Notes under the pieces: generated by a model
What the model was told of the DNA's origin: nothing
Database searches by the model: none
The model's input: only the letters and a program-made list of their open reading frames with translations
Translations under genes and position numbers: made by a program
Source of the DNA: Methylobacillus rhizosphaerae
GTDB taxonomy: Bacteria; Pseudomonadota; Gammaproteobacteria; Burkholderiales; Methylophilaceae
Direction of reading: 5' to 3'
NCBI RefSeq assembly: GCF_900187985.1
Contig: NZ_FZOA01000001.1
Span: 248,001 to 312,000 of the forward strand
Length of the DNA: 64,000 bases
Part shown: positions 1-7,561 of the stretch, piece after piece
Layout: the number at the start of each line of letters is the position of its first letter
How positions within the stretch are numbered: position 1 is the first letter of the stretch

Positions 1-1
1 A

Positions 2-1714
2 AGTGGCGCTTTCGACGGTCGCGGCTCTGCTGGAGGTAGTATCAATGTGGTCACCAAGCGCGCCAAGGCAGGTAATTTCACTTCTGGTTCTATCGGTATC
101 GGTACGGATAGCTATCGCCGCGCCACTTTCGATGGCAACTATATGATCGGTGACGATGCTGCCATCCGCTTGGTAGGTGTGGTACACGATGCTGATACTC
201 CAGGCCGCGATGGCGTGGATGTGAAGCGCTGGGGCTTTATGCCGTCGCTGACGATTGGTTTGAACGGCCCGACATCTGCAACTGTAAGCTGGTATCACTT
301 TGAGACTGATGATATGCCTGACCGCGGCCTGATGTACCGTGACAACTCAGGCAATACAAAGAGTCGTCCCATGGGCGTCAGCAAGGATAACTTCTACGGG
401 CTGAAGGATCGTGATTACCACGAAACAACCGCTGATATCGGCACATTTGAATTCAAGCATGCTTTCAGTGACGACGTGACATTGCGCAATACCATGCGTT
501 ATGGCGAAACCAGGAATGAATATGTCGCAACACGCTCCCTGCCTAATGCAGCGAATGTGGCAGCTGATATTGCGCCTCGTAGCGGTCAGGCACGTAAAAC
601 CAAAACCACTTCCCTGATGAACCTGACAGACCTTTCTGTTGCTTTTGAGACAGGCTCCATCAAGCATACAGTGAATACCGGTTTTGAGATCAGCCGTGAA
701 GAAACCGATAGCTATACTGCGACCTGGTTCGGTGATGGTGCAACTGGTCCAGATACCAGTCTCTCGAATCCAAATCCCAATGATCCGTGGAATGGTTATG
801 TCTCATTCAGTAATGCGCCGAATAATACCTGGACCAGTCGCAGCAAGTCTGCCTATGTATTTGACAGCATTGAGTTGAATGACAAATGGCTGGTCAATGC
901 TGGAGTGCGTTACGACCGCTTCGAGGTGGAAAATAATACTGCCAGGTCAGACCATAGTTTCTGGAATTACCAGTTGGGCGCTGTCTACAAGGTGCAGCCA
1001 AATGGCAGCATCTATGCTTCATATGGCACATCAAGTACACCTGTGGGGCTGGGGAATGGTGATGCGAACCATGAGAATGGTAACAACGGGATTGCGGATG
1101 ATTTGAGCCCGGAACGTACCAAGAACTTTGAAGTGGGTACAAAATGGGATGTTCTTGATGGCTTGTCATTGACTGCTGCGGCATTTTATACGCAAAAATC
1201 CAATGCTCGCGTGCTGATGGCAACTGGTGCGTATGCCAATGCTGGTGAGTTTGACGTCAAGGGCATTGAGCTTGGTGCTGCTGGCAAGATTACAGACAAG
1301 TGGGATGTATTTGCGGGCTATACCCATTTAGATAGTGAGCAATCCAAAACTGGCGATGCATTTGGCGGCCATCGTGATCTGGGAGGTGCTGCGAATAAGG
1401 GTAAAGATATGCCGGGCGTAGCAAAAAACAGCGCGAGTGTATGGACTACCTACAAGGTATTGCCACAATTGACGGTCGGCGGTGGTGCATTCTATATGGA
1501 TAAAGTGTATGCCGATCCAGGCAATATGCTTTATGTGCCTTCCTATGTCCGCTGGGATGCCATGGCGAATTACAAAATTGATGATCGCATCAGTTTGCAA
1601 CTTAACTTGCAGAACCTGACAGACAAGCGTTACTTCAACCAGACCTACACGCGCCATTTTGCTACTGTGGCTCCAGGAAGACTGGCATTTGTGTCCTTGA
1701 ATTTCAAGTTCTAG
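2..1714 (+). CDS. TonB-dependent siderophore receptor, 5' end outside window
   Basis: Outer-membrane beta-barrel receptor that imports a ferric siderophore (or similar metal complex) using TonB energy. The frame is open from base 2, which encodes the end of the plug domain (GAFDGRGSAGGSIN, matching the same stretch of the next gene), so the gene is cut by the window edge and is not truncated in nature. The rest is barrel strands, ending in the usual terminal Phe (LNFKF). It is a close paralog of the gene at 2038: the first barrel region (DADTPGRDGVDVKRWGF) is almost identical while the predicted loops (about 300-900) differ. A rho-independent terminator follows. Substrate unknown; iron-catecholate is the best guess from the similarity to the Fiu group. 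Confidence 0.9.
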   Translation, partial: SGAFDGRGSAGGSINVVTKRAKAGNFTSGSIGIGTDSYRRATFDGNYMIGDDAAIRLVGVVHDADTPGRDGVDVKRWGFMPSLTIGLNGPTSATVSWYHFETDDMPDRGLMYRDNSGNTKSRPMGVSKDNFYGLKDRDYHETTADIGTFEFKHAFSDDVTLRNTMRYGETRNEYVATRSLPNAANVAADIAPRSGQARKTKTTSLMNLTDLSVAFETGSIKHTVNTGFEISREETDSYTATWFGDGATGPDTSLSNPNPNDPWNGYVSFSNAPNNTWTSRSKSAYVFDSIELNDKWLVNAGVRYDRFEVENNTARSDHSFWNYQLGAVYKVQPNGSIYASYGTSSTPVGLGNGDANHENGNNGIADDLSPERTKNFEVGTKWDVLDGLSLTAAAFYTQKSNARVLMATGAYANAGEFDVKGIELGAAGKITDKWDVFAGYTHLDSEQSKTGDAFGGHRDLGGAANKGKDMPGVAKNSASVWTTYKVLPQLTVGGGAFYMDKVYADPGNMLYVPSYVRWDAMANYKIDDRISLQLNLQNLTDKRYFNQTYTRHFATVAPGRLAFVSLNFKF

Positions 1715-1796
1715 CATCTACTTTTGTAAGTCGGCTCTGCGGAATGACAAGATTTTGCAGAGCGATGGTACAAAATACTTTCAATGTTTGAAAAGT

Positions 1797-1833
1797 AACC
1801 CATGCCAGAGTGATCTGGCATGGGTTTTTTATT
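1797..1833 (+). terminator. Rho-independent terminator after first receptor
   Basis: Thirteen-base stem AACCCATGCCAGA, loop GTGA, TCTGGCATGGGTT, followed by a T-rich tail. It lies about 80 bases after the receptor stop codon. Confidence 0.85.
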
Positions 1834-1906
1834 TTAATACAATGCATTGCGTATGTTTTTATGATCGATCGACCGTATTGTTTGTTGAGACTTCTTAATT
1901 GGATGC

Positions 1907-1924
1907 TGTTGTATCTATACAACA
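1907..1924. promoter_or_regulatory. Perfect palindrome, candidate operator
   Basis: TGTTGTAT-CT-ATACAACA is a perfect 8-base inverted repeat with a 2-base centre, about 115 bases upstream of the second receptor. The TTGTAT/ATACAA half-sites resemble operators of GntR-type regulators. The link is inference; no such regulator is encoded nearby. Confidence 0.4.
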
Positions 1925-1968
1925 CTATGCGGCTATTGATACAAAATAGAAACAATTTTTATTTGTAT

Positions 1969-1983
1969 TAATAACATTTCTCA
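1969..1983. promoter_or_regulatory. Weak Fur-box-like site
   Basis: TAATAACATTTCTCA matches 10 of 14 defined positions of the 7-1-7 Fur consensus TGATAATnATTATCA. Its place between the palindrome and the receptor start fits iron control, but the background is AT-rich, so chance is possible. Confidence 0.25.
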
Positions 1984-2037
1984 TTTACATTCGCGTTCTT
2001 GGAACTTTGTGAGTTTAAGTAAAGGGGAATGTGCAAA

Positions 2038-4191
2038 ATGAAAATAAGAAACTACGATGCTGCGATGAAGCCTGTGGCGACAGCAGTTGCCATGTTGTTT
2101 GCCGGATCTGCATATGCGGCAGATGAGGCAGTAACGTTACCTGAGCTGCAGATTCAATCGCAGAAGGAAAATCCTTATAAGGTTGAGAAATCTGCCAATC
2201 AGAAATTTACAGCACCACTGAAGGACACACCGAAAACCGTGACGGTGATTACAGAGGATGTGATCAAGGATAGTGGTTCGCTGACATTGCAGGACGCATT
2301 GCGAACAACACCTGGTATTACATTCGGGGTGGGTGAGGGAGGCTCTGGTGGTGCCATGTCTGATCGTCCATTTATCCGCGGATATGATGCGCAGGCTTCT
2401 ATTTTTGTAGATGGTTTCCGTGATCTAGCTACGCAGAATCGTGAAGTATTTGCTATTGAGCGCGTTGAAGTCATCAAGGGGCCGGGTGGCGCATTTGATG
2501 GGCAGGGTTCTGCAGGTGGTAGCATCAATATCGTTACCAAAAAAGCCAAGGCAGATAATTTTACTGCCGGCTCTGTGGGTATCGGGACAGATAACTATCG
2601 ACGTGTGACGTTTGATGGCAACTATATGTTAGGCGATGACGCAGCTATCCGCCTGGTCGGGATGACCCATGATGCCGATACTCCGGGGCGTGATGGCGTG
2701 GATGTCAAACGCTGGGGATTCATGCCATCGCTGACATTGGGGTTGAATGGACCTACCACTGCGACAATGAGTTGGTATCACATGGAGTCGGATGATACTC
2801 CGGACCGTGGTTTTCCATTCATGAACGGCAAGCCCATTCCTGCCAGCAAGGATCATTTCTTTGGATATACCAATCGCGATTATCAAGAGACCACAACAGA
2901 TATTGGAACGCTTGAGCTGAAGCATACTTTTGATAACGATGTGACATTGAGGAATATCAGTCGCTATGGCATATCGGATAATGAATATGTCATGAGTTCG
3001 CCCAGGGTGACAACTTATCCAATGCTGTCTCGCACCAATCATGCGCGCAAAGTGAAAACGACCAGTGTGGCGAATACGACAGATGTTTCATTTGGTTTCG
3101 AAACGGCTGAAATCAAACACACTATGAATGTTGGTGTGACCATCAGCCGGGACGTGACATATCAATACAGGAATGTTGCGGTAGCCGGTGTGAACCCGGA
3201 AGTGGATGCCAATAATCCGAACAATACAGCACCGGCCGGCGTGGCAACGGTTAGTTTCCCGGACCACGATGCCAATAATAGGAGTACCAGCTTTAATCGC
3301 TCTATCTATGCGTTTGATACGATTGAGTTCAATGACCAATGGTTGTTGAATGCCGGCATACGCTATGACAAATTCGAAGCCAGGAGACATGTCAATATTG
3401 TAGATGGTGTAGAAGGTGTTGGAGAGTCAGATAATGGCTCCTTCAATTATCAGCTGGGGTTGGTGTACAAGGTGCAGCCTAATGGCAGTATTTATGCAAC
3501 CTATGCTACTTCAACAGTTCCTATGGGCATTAGCAATGGTGCTGTTGGTCCAGATAACGGGTCAGATATCTCTGTAGCTACTCAGGATCTTGATCCAGAA
3601 CGTGTCAAGAGCTTTGAAGTTGGTACCAAGTGGGATGTGTTGGATGGACTGGCATTGAACGCGGCTGTGTTCCATATCAAGCGTACCGATAGCCGGGTAA
3701 CCAATGTCGACACCGGGCTTCTGGATAATATCGGTGAAACCAAGGTTCAAGGTCTTGAGCTTGGTGCTGCTGGTCGTTTGACAGACAAGTGGAATGTATT
3801 TGCTGGTTATACCTATCTGGATAGTGAGCAGGTAAAGACAGCCACTAATGCGACCGGACTAGCGGGCAAGGGTAAGTCATTGCCGACGGTGGCACGAAAC
3901 AGCGCCAGCGTGTGGACTACGTATGAGTTGTTGCCTAAATTGACTGTAGGGGGCGGTGCATTCTATACGGATGAAATGTACGTGAATACGGCCAATACTC
4001 TGAAGGTGCCGTCTTATGTCCGTCTGGATGCGATGGCAACTTACAAGTTTGATGAGCGTATTAACTTGCAGCTGAATGTGCAGAACCTGACAGACAAGCG
4101 CTACTTCAGCAACGCAGGCTCTTCACATGGCGGTCTCGCGACAGTGGCAGCTGGCAGGTTTGCGTTCCTGTCATTGAACTTCAAGTTCTAA
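2038..4191 (+). CDS. TonB-dependent siderophore receptor (Fiu-like)
   Basis: Complete 717-residue outer-membrane receptor. It has an N-terminal signal peptide ending near GSAYA-AD, a TonB box region (VTLPELQI), a plug domain (DTPKTVTVITEDVI ... RPFIRGYDAQASIFVDGFRD ... VEVIKGPGGAFDG) and a 22-strand-type barrel ending in Phe. The plug resembles catecholate receptors of the Fiu group. The start at 2038 is chosen because AAAGGGGA (2021-2028) lies 9 bases ahead; an in-frame ATG at 2029 lies too close to it. It is a tandem paralog of the preceding gene, and a YbiX/PiuC oxygenase gene follows, as in E. coli fiu-ybiX. A lanthanide-chelate role cannot be excluded given the xox genes 3 kb away. Confidence 0.93.
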   Translation: MKIRNYDAAMKPVATAVAMLFAGSAYAADEAVTLPELQIQSQKENPYKVEKSANQKFTAPLKDTPKTVTVITEDVIKDSGSLTLQDALRTTPGITFGVGEGGSGGAMSDRPFIRGYDAQASIFVDGFRDLATQNREVFAIERVEVIKGPGGAFDGQGSAGGSINIVTKKAKADNFTAGSVGIGTDNYRRVTFDGNYMLGDDAAIRLVGMTHDADTPGRDGVDVKRWGFMPSLTLGLNGPTTATMSWYHMESDDTPDRGFPFMNGKPIPASKDHFFGYTNRDYQETTTDIGTLELKHTFDNDVTLRNISRYGISDNEYVMSSPRVTTYPMLSRTNHARKVKTTSVANTTDVSFGFETAEIKHTMNVGVTISRDVTYQYRNVAVAGVNPEVDANNPNNTAPAGVATVSFPDHDANNRSTSFNRSIYAFDTIEFNDQWLLNAGIRYDKFEARRHVNIVDGVEGVGESDNGSFNYQLGLVYKVQPNGSIYATYATSTVPMGISNGAVGPDNGSDISVATQDLDPERVKSFEVGTKWDVLDGLALNAAVFHIKRTDSRVTNVDTGLLDNIGETKVQGLELGAAGRLTDKWNVFAGYTYLDSEQVKTATNATGLAGKGKSLPTVARNSASVWTTYELLPKLTVGGGAFYTDEMYVNTANTLKVPSYVRLDAMATYKFDERINLQLNVQNLTDKRYFSNAGSSHGGLATVAAGRFAFLSLNFKF

Positions 4192-4227
4192 ATTTCGTGT
4201 TGTAGTGTATATATCTTAATGCTTTAG

Positions 4228-4262
4228 CCCTATGGAGGTGTTAACCTCTATAGGGTTTTTTT
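4228..4262 (+). terminator. Rho-independent terminator after second receptor
   Basis: CCCTATGGAGG, loop TGTTAA, CCTCTATAGGG, then seven T. It lies between the receptor and ybiX, so ybiX is either read through or has its own promoter. Confidence 0.85.
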
Positions 4263-4287
4263 ACGTGTGGGCAGATAGGTAAGCGAG

Positions 4288-4971
4288 ATGCTGATTGAAA
4301 TTCCAAAAGTATTGACCAAAGAACAAGTGGCGCAGTGCCGGCAGTTGATGGATGCTGCGGAGTGGGTGGATGGAAATGTGACCTCGGGTAGCCAGTCCGC
4401 CCTGGCAAAAAATAATATGCAGTTGCCTGAGAACTCTGAGGTGGCGCGCCAGGTAGGAGACCTGATCCAGGATGCATTGGGCATGAGCCCGTTGTTTATT
4501 TCTGCAGCGTTGCCGCTCAAAGTGTTCCCTCCCTTGTTCAACCGGTATGAAGGGGGGCAGGCATTTGGTACGCATGTGGATAATGCGATCCGCCAGTTGC
4601 GCGGTACCAATTTCCGCATCCGCAGTGATTTATCGGCCACCCTGTTTTTTTCCGAGCCAGAAGAGTATGACGGTGGTGTGCTGACTATCGAGGATACGTT
4701 CGGCAAACAGGAAGTCAAACTGCCGGCAGGGCATATGGTGCTTTATCCTTCCAGCAGTCTGCATCATGTGACGCCTGTGACGCGAGGCGCACGCGTGTCT
4801 TCGTTCTTCTGGATGCAAAGCATGGTGCGCGATGATGCGCAGCGTACTTTGCTGTTCCAGCTGGATAACAGCATCCAGGCTATTGGAGCAGAGCGGGGTG
4901 GTAAGGACTCAGAAGTGATCCGACTAACTGGGGTATACCATAACCTGCTGCGGATGTGGGCGGACAGCTAG
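4288..4971 (+). CDS. ybiX: Fe(II)/2-oxoglutarate PKHD-type hydroxylase YbiX/PiuC
   Basis: 227 residues, the usual length of the YbiX/PiuC family. These are cytosolic non-haem iron oxygenases found beside catecholate siderophore receptors; the physiological substrate is not established. The iron-binding HxD is visible in GTHVDNAIR, and the distal His and the 2-oxoglutarate Arg in [15 protein letters not shown]. The start codon follows the short purine-rich stretch GGTAAGCGAG. The gene lies 97 bases after the receptor, with a terminator between them. Placement next to Fiu-like receptors supports a role in iron-siderophore use. Confidence 0.9.
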   Translation: MLIEIPKVLTKEQVAQCRQLMDAAEWVDGNVTSGSQSALAKNNMQLPENSEVARQVGDLIQDALGMSPLFISAALPLKVFPPLFNRYEGGQAFGTHVDNAIRQLRGTNFRIRSDLSATLFFSEPEEYDGGVLTIEDTFGKQEVKLPAGHMVLYPSSSLHHVTPVTRGARVSSFFWMQSMVRDDAQRTLLFQLDNSIQAIGAERGGKDSEVIRLTGVYHNLLRMWADS

Positions 4972-5023
4972 CGAGGGAAATATGATGAGTGAGCACTTAG
5001 TGGTGTGAGTGCTTGCTAGGCTA

Positions 5024-6310
5024 TCAGGCGGTGCCATGCACATGATTGTGCAGCAAGCGGGTTGCCATTTGCTGGAGGAATTTCCTGGCGATTTGTGGCT
5101 CACTCATCAGCAGGGTTTCAATATTCTCGGCATTGATCACCACCACGCGTGCTTCATCCGATACCACCATTGCATCGGCTACCCTTGCCGTCTGCGTCAG
5201 TAACGCCATTTCCCCGAAATAGTCCCCGCCTTGCAGCTCACGCATGGCTTTACCGTGCAATACCAGCTGCACCTGACCTGAAACCAGATAGTACAGGTCG
5301 TGGCAATTGTCATCTGTCCTGAATACATATTCCCCTCGCTGGAAGGTTTTGCCATAACGCTCCATCAATTCTTCCAGGTAAATCGCCTTGTCATCTGGCA
5401 TTTGATGAAACAAGCCACGCAGCAACAGCACATCCTTTTTACGCAGGATGGCAATCAAGGTGGTACCCAGCATGAATACAACAAAGGTGTAATACAGCCA
5501 GGCGATGGAAATGAACAAGTTCTTCATGCCGCCGAACACAGCCCCATAGGCGGGATTGATCGATAGGAACAGGCTGAAGGCTGGCCGCATCGCAAGCCAG
5601 AGGATGGCAGTGACAACTGCGCCTGTCACGATATGGGAAGGTTGCAGGCGCACCGGGAAGTAAACGCGGTAAAAAATGGCTGTCAGCAGCGTAGTGAGGA
5701 CGATAGAAGTTGCCGAGTTGATATATCTTGCATGTGTCACATGTGGTTCCAGCACATGGATGACTTTTTCTATGCCCAGCCCCAGGATGGTGAACAGGAA
5801 AAACATGAGCAGGATGCCGAGTACCCCGAGAATATCCTTGAGCTGTCTGCGCATGAATGATGGCGTTTCCTTGATGCTCGCCATGGTGTAGAACGCTGAG
5901 CGCAAGGCTCCGGCAAGCGGGATTGCCAGCCAGAACATGGCAATAAAGCCGAAAACCCCCCATGCGGCCTTATGCTGTGATGCGTTGTAAACCTCGACCA
6001 TAATGCGGTTGCTGAGGTTGGGCACCAGGTTGCTGACCAGGATGGCGAGTTTGACCGTGGCATAGTTGGAGGACACCACCAGATGGCTCAGGAGAAAAAA
6101 CATGAGCACAATCAGCGGAATCAGGGCAAACATGGCATAGAACGACAGGGATGCGGATATGCCAAAGCCATTCTGGGCCTGGAAATTGCTGAGGGTCTCG
6201 CGCAGCACGAAAAAAGGCGTGCTGTAGCGTTGTCGCGCATAAACACGACGTGGTTTGCTGAGCGCCGGGTGGCTACCCAGGCGCTTGACCCTGGAAAAAT
6301 TGATTGCCAA
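5024..6310 (-). CDS. YihY/BrkB-family membrane protein fused to a cyclic-nucleotide-binding domain
   Basis: 428 residues from the chosen TTG start. The N-terminal two thirds is a six-helix YihY/BrkB domain (hydrophobic blocks from SLSFYAMFALIPLIVLMFF to LYYTFVVFMLGTTLIAIL). The last 110 residues form a Crp-like cyclic-nucleotide-binding domain (GEYVFRTDDNCHDLYYLVSG; cassette YFGEMALLTQTARVAD with the conserved Glu and Arg). TTG at 6310 is preferred because CAGGAG lies 6-7 bases upstream in the 16-base gap after pip. An ATG at 6373 would overlap pip by 47 bases and lacks a clear binding site. It is probably cotranscribed with pip. Function unknown: YihY/BrkB proteins were once thought to be RNase BN, which is not supported. 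Confidence 0.85.
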   Translation of the reverse strand: MAINFSRVKRLGSHPALSKPRRVYARQRYSTPFFVLRETLSNFQAQNGFGISASLSFYAMFALIPLIVLMFFLLSHLVVSSNYATVKLAILVSNLVPNLSNRIMVEVYNASQHKAAWGVFGFIAMFWLAIPLAGALRSAFYTMASIKETPSFMRRQLKDILGVLGILLMFFLFTILGLGIEKVIHVLEPHVTHARYINSATSIVLTTLLTAIFYRVYFPVRLQPSHIVTGAVVTAILWLAMRPAFSLFLSINPAYGAVFGGMKNLFISIAWLYYTFVVFMLGTTLIAILRKKDVLLLRGLFHQMPDDKAIYLEELMERYGKTFQRGEYVFRTDDNCHDLYYLVSGQVQLVLHGKAMRELQGGDYFGEMALLTQTARVADAMVVSDEARVVVINAENIETLLMSEPQIARKFLQQMATRLLHNHVHGTA

Positions 6311-6326
6311 GAATGACTCCTGCAGT

Positions 6327-7286
6327 TTATTTCCTGATTTTATCAGAGTGCTTGAATTTTTCCGTGGCAGCAATCAGTGCGGAGCGAGTACCTGGCTCCA
6401 TGCCGGAGTGGCCTGCATCAGGAATCATATGGAATTCTGCATGTGGCAGCGCAGCATGTAATTGATACGCTGTCAGTGGCGGGCATACCATGTCATAGCG
6501 GCCCTGCACAATGACCGTGGGAATATCTTGCAGGAGCCGGGATGCGGCGGCGAGCAAGTCACGATCTCCGACAAAACATTGGTGTTGTATATAGTGAATC
6601 TGCACTCTGGCGCGCGCCAGCTCAACTTTGGGATTGATTGATTGCTCGCTGACTGGCCCTGGCAGGAGTGTCATGATGCCTGATTCAAAGGCATTCCAGT
6701 GAATGGCTGCAGGTTCGCTGATGGCGGCATCATTAGAGAAGACGCGCTTGGCAAATGCATTGAGGGGATCGTGACGTTCAGACTCCGGCAGGTAGGCTAG
6801 CAGCGTCGCCCAGTTCTCCGGGAAGAAATGTTCTATATCCCGCAGGAACCAGTCCAGTTCACTGGTACGGCTCAGGAAAATGCCACGCAATATCATGCCA
6901 GTAACATGCTGCGGGTATGCCAGCGTGTAATTCAGTGCCAGTGTACTGCCCCATGAGCCACCAAACACCAGCCAGCGGTCGATGCCCAGATGGGTGCGCA
7001 AGCTATCCAGATCCTTGATCAGATGGTCAATGGTATTTTCCTGGATTTCACCCTGGGGCGTACTGCGGCCACAGCCGCGTTGATCCAGCAGGACAATGCG
7101 GTAATGTGCAGGGTCAAAAAAGCGGCGCTGTGCAGGATTGCAACCGCTTCCAGGCCCGCCGTGCAGGAATACGACAGGCTCGCCGTCGGGGTTGCCTGAT
7201 TGTTCATAATAGATCGAATGAATGGGGGATACATTCAGCCAGTTCTGTTCATAAGGCTGGATTTCAGGAAAAAGCGTATGGGTCAT
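6327..7286 (-). CDS. pip: Proline iminopeptidase
   Basis: 319-residue alpha/beta hydrolase (peptidase family S33) that removes N-terminal proline from peptides in the cytosol. The oxyanion region HGGPGSG, the nucleophile elbow GGSWGS, the acid in GRYDMVCPP and the catalytic His in DAGHSG are all present. It is the first gene of a minus-strand pair with the BrkB-like gene, 16 bases apart. It is divergent from xoxF, sharing a 275-base upstream region. Confidence 0.93.
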   Translation of the reverse strand: MTHTLFPEIQPYEQNWLNVSPIHSIYYEQSGNPDGEPVVFLHGGPGSGCNPAQRRFFDPAHYRIVLLDQRGCGRSTPQGEIQENTIDHLIKDLDSLRTHLGIDRWLVFGGSWGSTLALNYTLAYPQHVTGMILRGIFLSRTSELDWFLRDIEHFFPENWATLLAYLPESERHDPLNAFAKRVFSNDAAISEPAAIHWNAFESGIMTLLPGPVSEQSINPKVELARARVQIHYIQHQCFVGDRDLLAAASRLLQDIPTVIVQGRYDMVCPPLTAYQLHAALPHAEFHMIPDAGHSGMEPGTRSALIAATEKFKHSDKIRK

Positions 7287-7391
7287 GAGTGGATTTCTCT
7301 GTTGGTTTCGGGAATCAAGATGGTTGTCTATGGGAATTTATCTAATTAAGTTTAGGAATAATTAAATTGTAAGTAAAATGTAAATGGAGTA

Positions 7392-7420
7392 TTGCAAAAC
7401 ATTTTTTCCTGAACTAATAT
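7392..7420 (+). promoter_or_regulatory. Predicted sigma-70 promoter of xoxF
   Basis: TTGCAA (7392-7397), a 17-base spacer and TATAAT-like TAATAT (7415-7420), each matching 4 of 6 consensus bases. Transcription would begin near 7427, at the foot of the first inverted repeat of the leader. Confidence 0.45.
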
Positions 7421-7426
7421 GCAGTC

Positions 7427-7561
7427 TACTCGCTTTGGAAGTGAGTAAGAGACAAAGTCTCAACGGTGCTGCAGAACCCCATAATTATAAATGGGAGGTG
7501 GTGTACGTGGGGCTGGGTCTTGATTAAACCCTTAGTAGTATCACTATGGAGATTTATAAAA
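7427..7561 (+). promoter_or_regulatory. Structured 5' leader of xoxF
   Basis: About 135 bases carrying four successive short inverted repeats: TACTCGC/GTGAGTA (7427-7447), GAGAC/GTCTC (7449-7461), CCCAT/ATGGG (7478-7495) and GGGT/ACCC (7515-7531). The first two share bases: AGAC (7450-7453) can pair with upstream GTCT (7424-7427) or with the downstream GTCTC. Alternative folds are therefore possible. Regulatory function is inference. Confidence 0.35.

Larger units (their letters stand above)
1715..2037. other. Intergenic region between two paralogous receptors
   Basis: 323 bases without a gene. It holds a terminator for the upstream receptor, an 18-base palindrome (1907-1924), a weak Fur-like match (1969-1983) and the ribosome binding site of the next receptor. 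The second half is AT-rich. No convincing paired -35/-10 boxes were found. Confidence 0.7.

Noticed and set aside
4992-5013. AGCACT/AGTGCT inverted repeat between ybiX and the BrkB-like gene
   Set aside because: Six-base arms, no T-tract on either strand; too weak to call a terminator.
7466-7561. In-frame upstream extension of xoxF by 32 codons
   Set aside because: No stop codon separates it, but it has no ribosome binding site, would bury the signal peptide, and covers the structured leader. GGAG at 7548-7551 fits the start at 7562.
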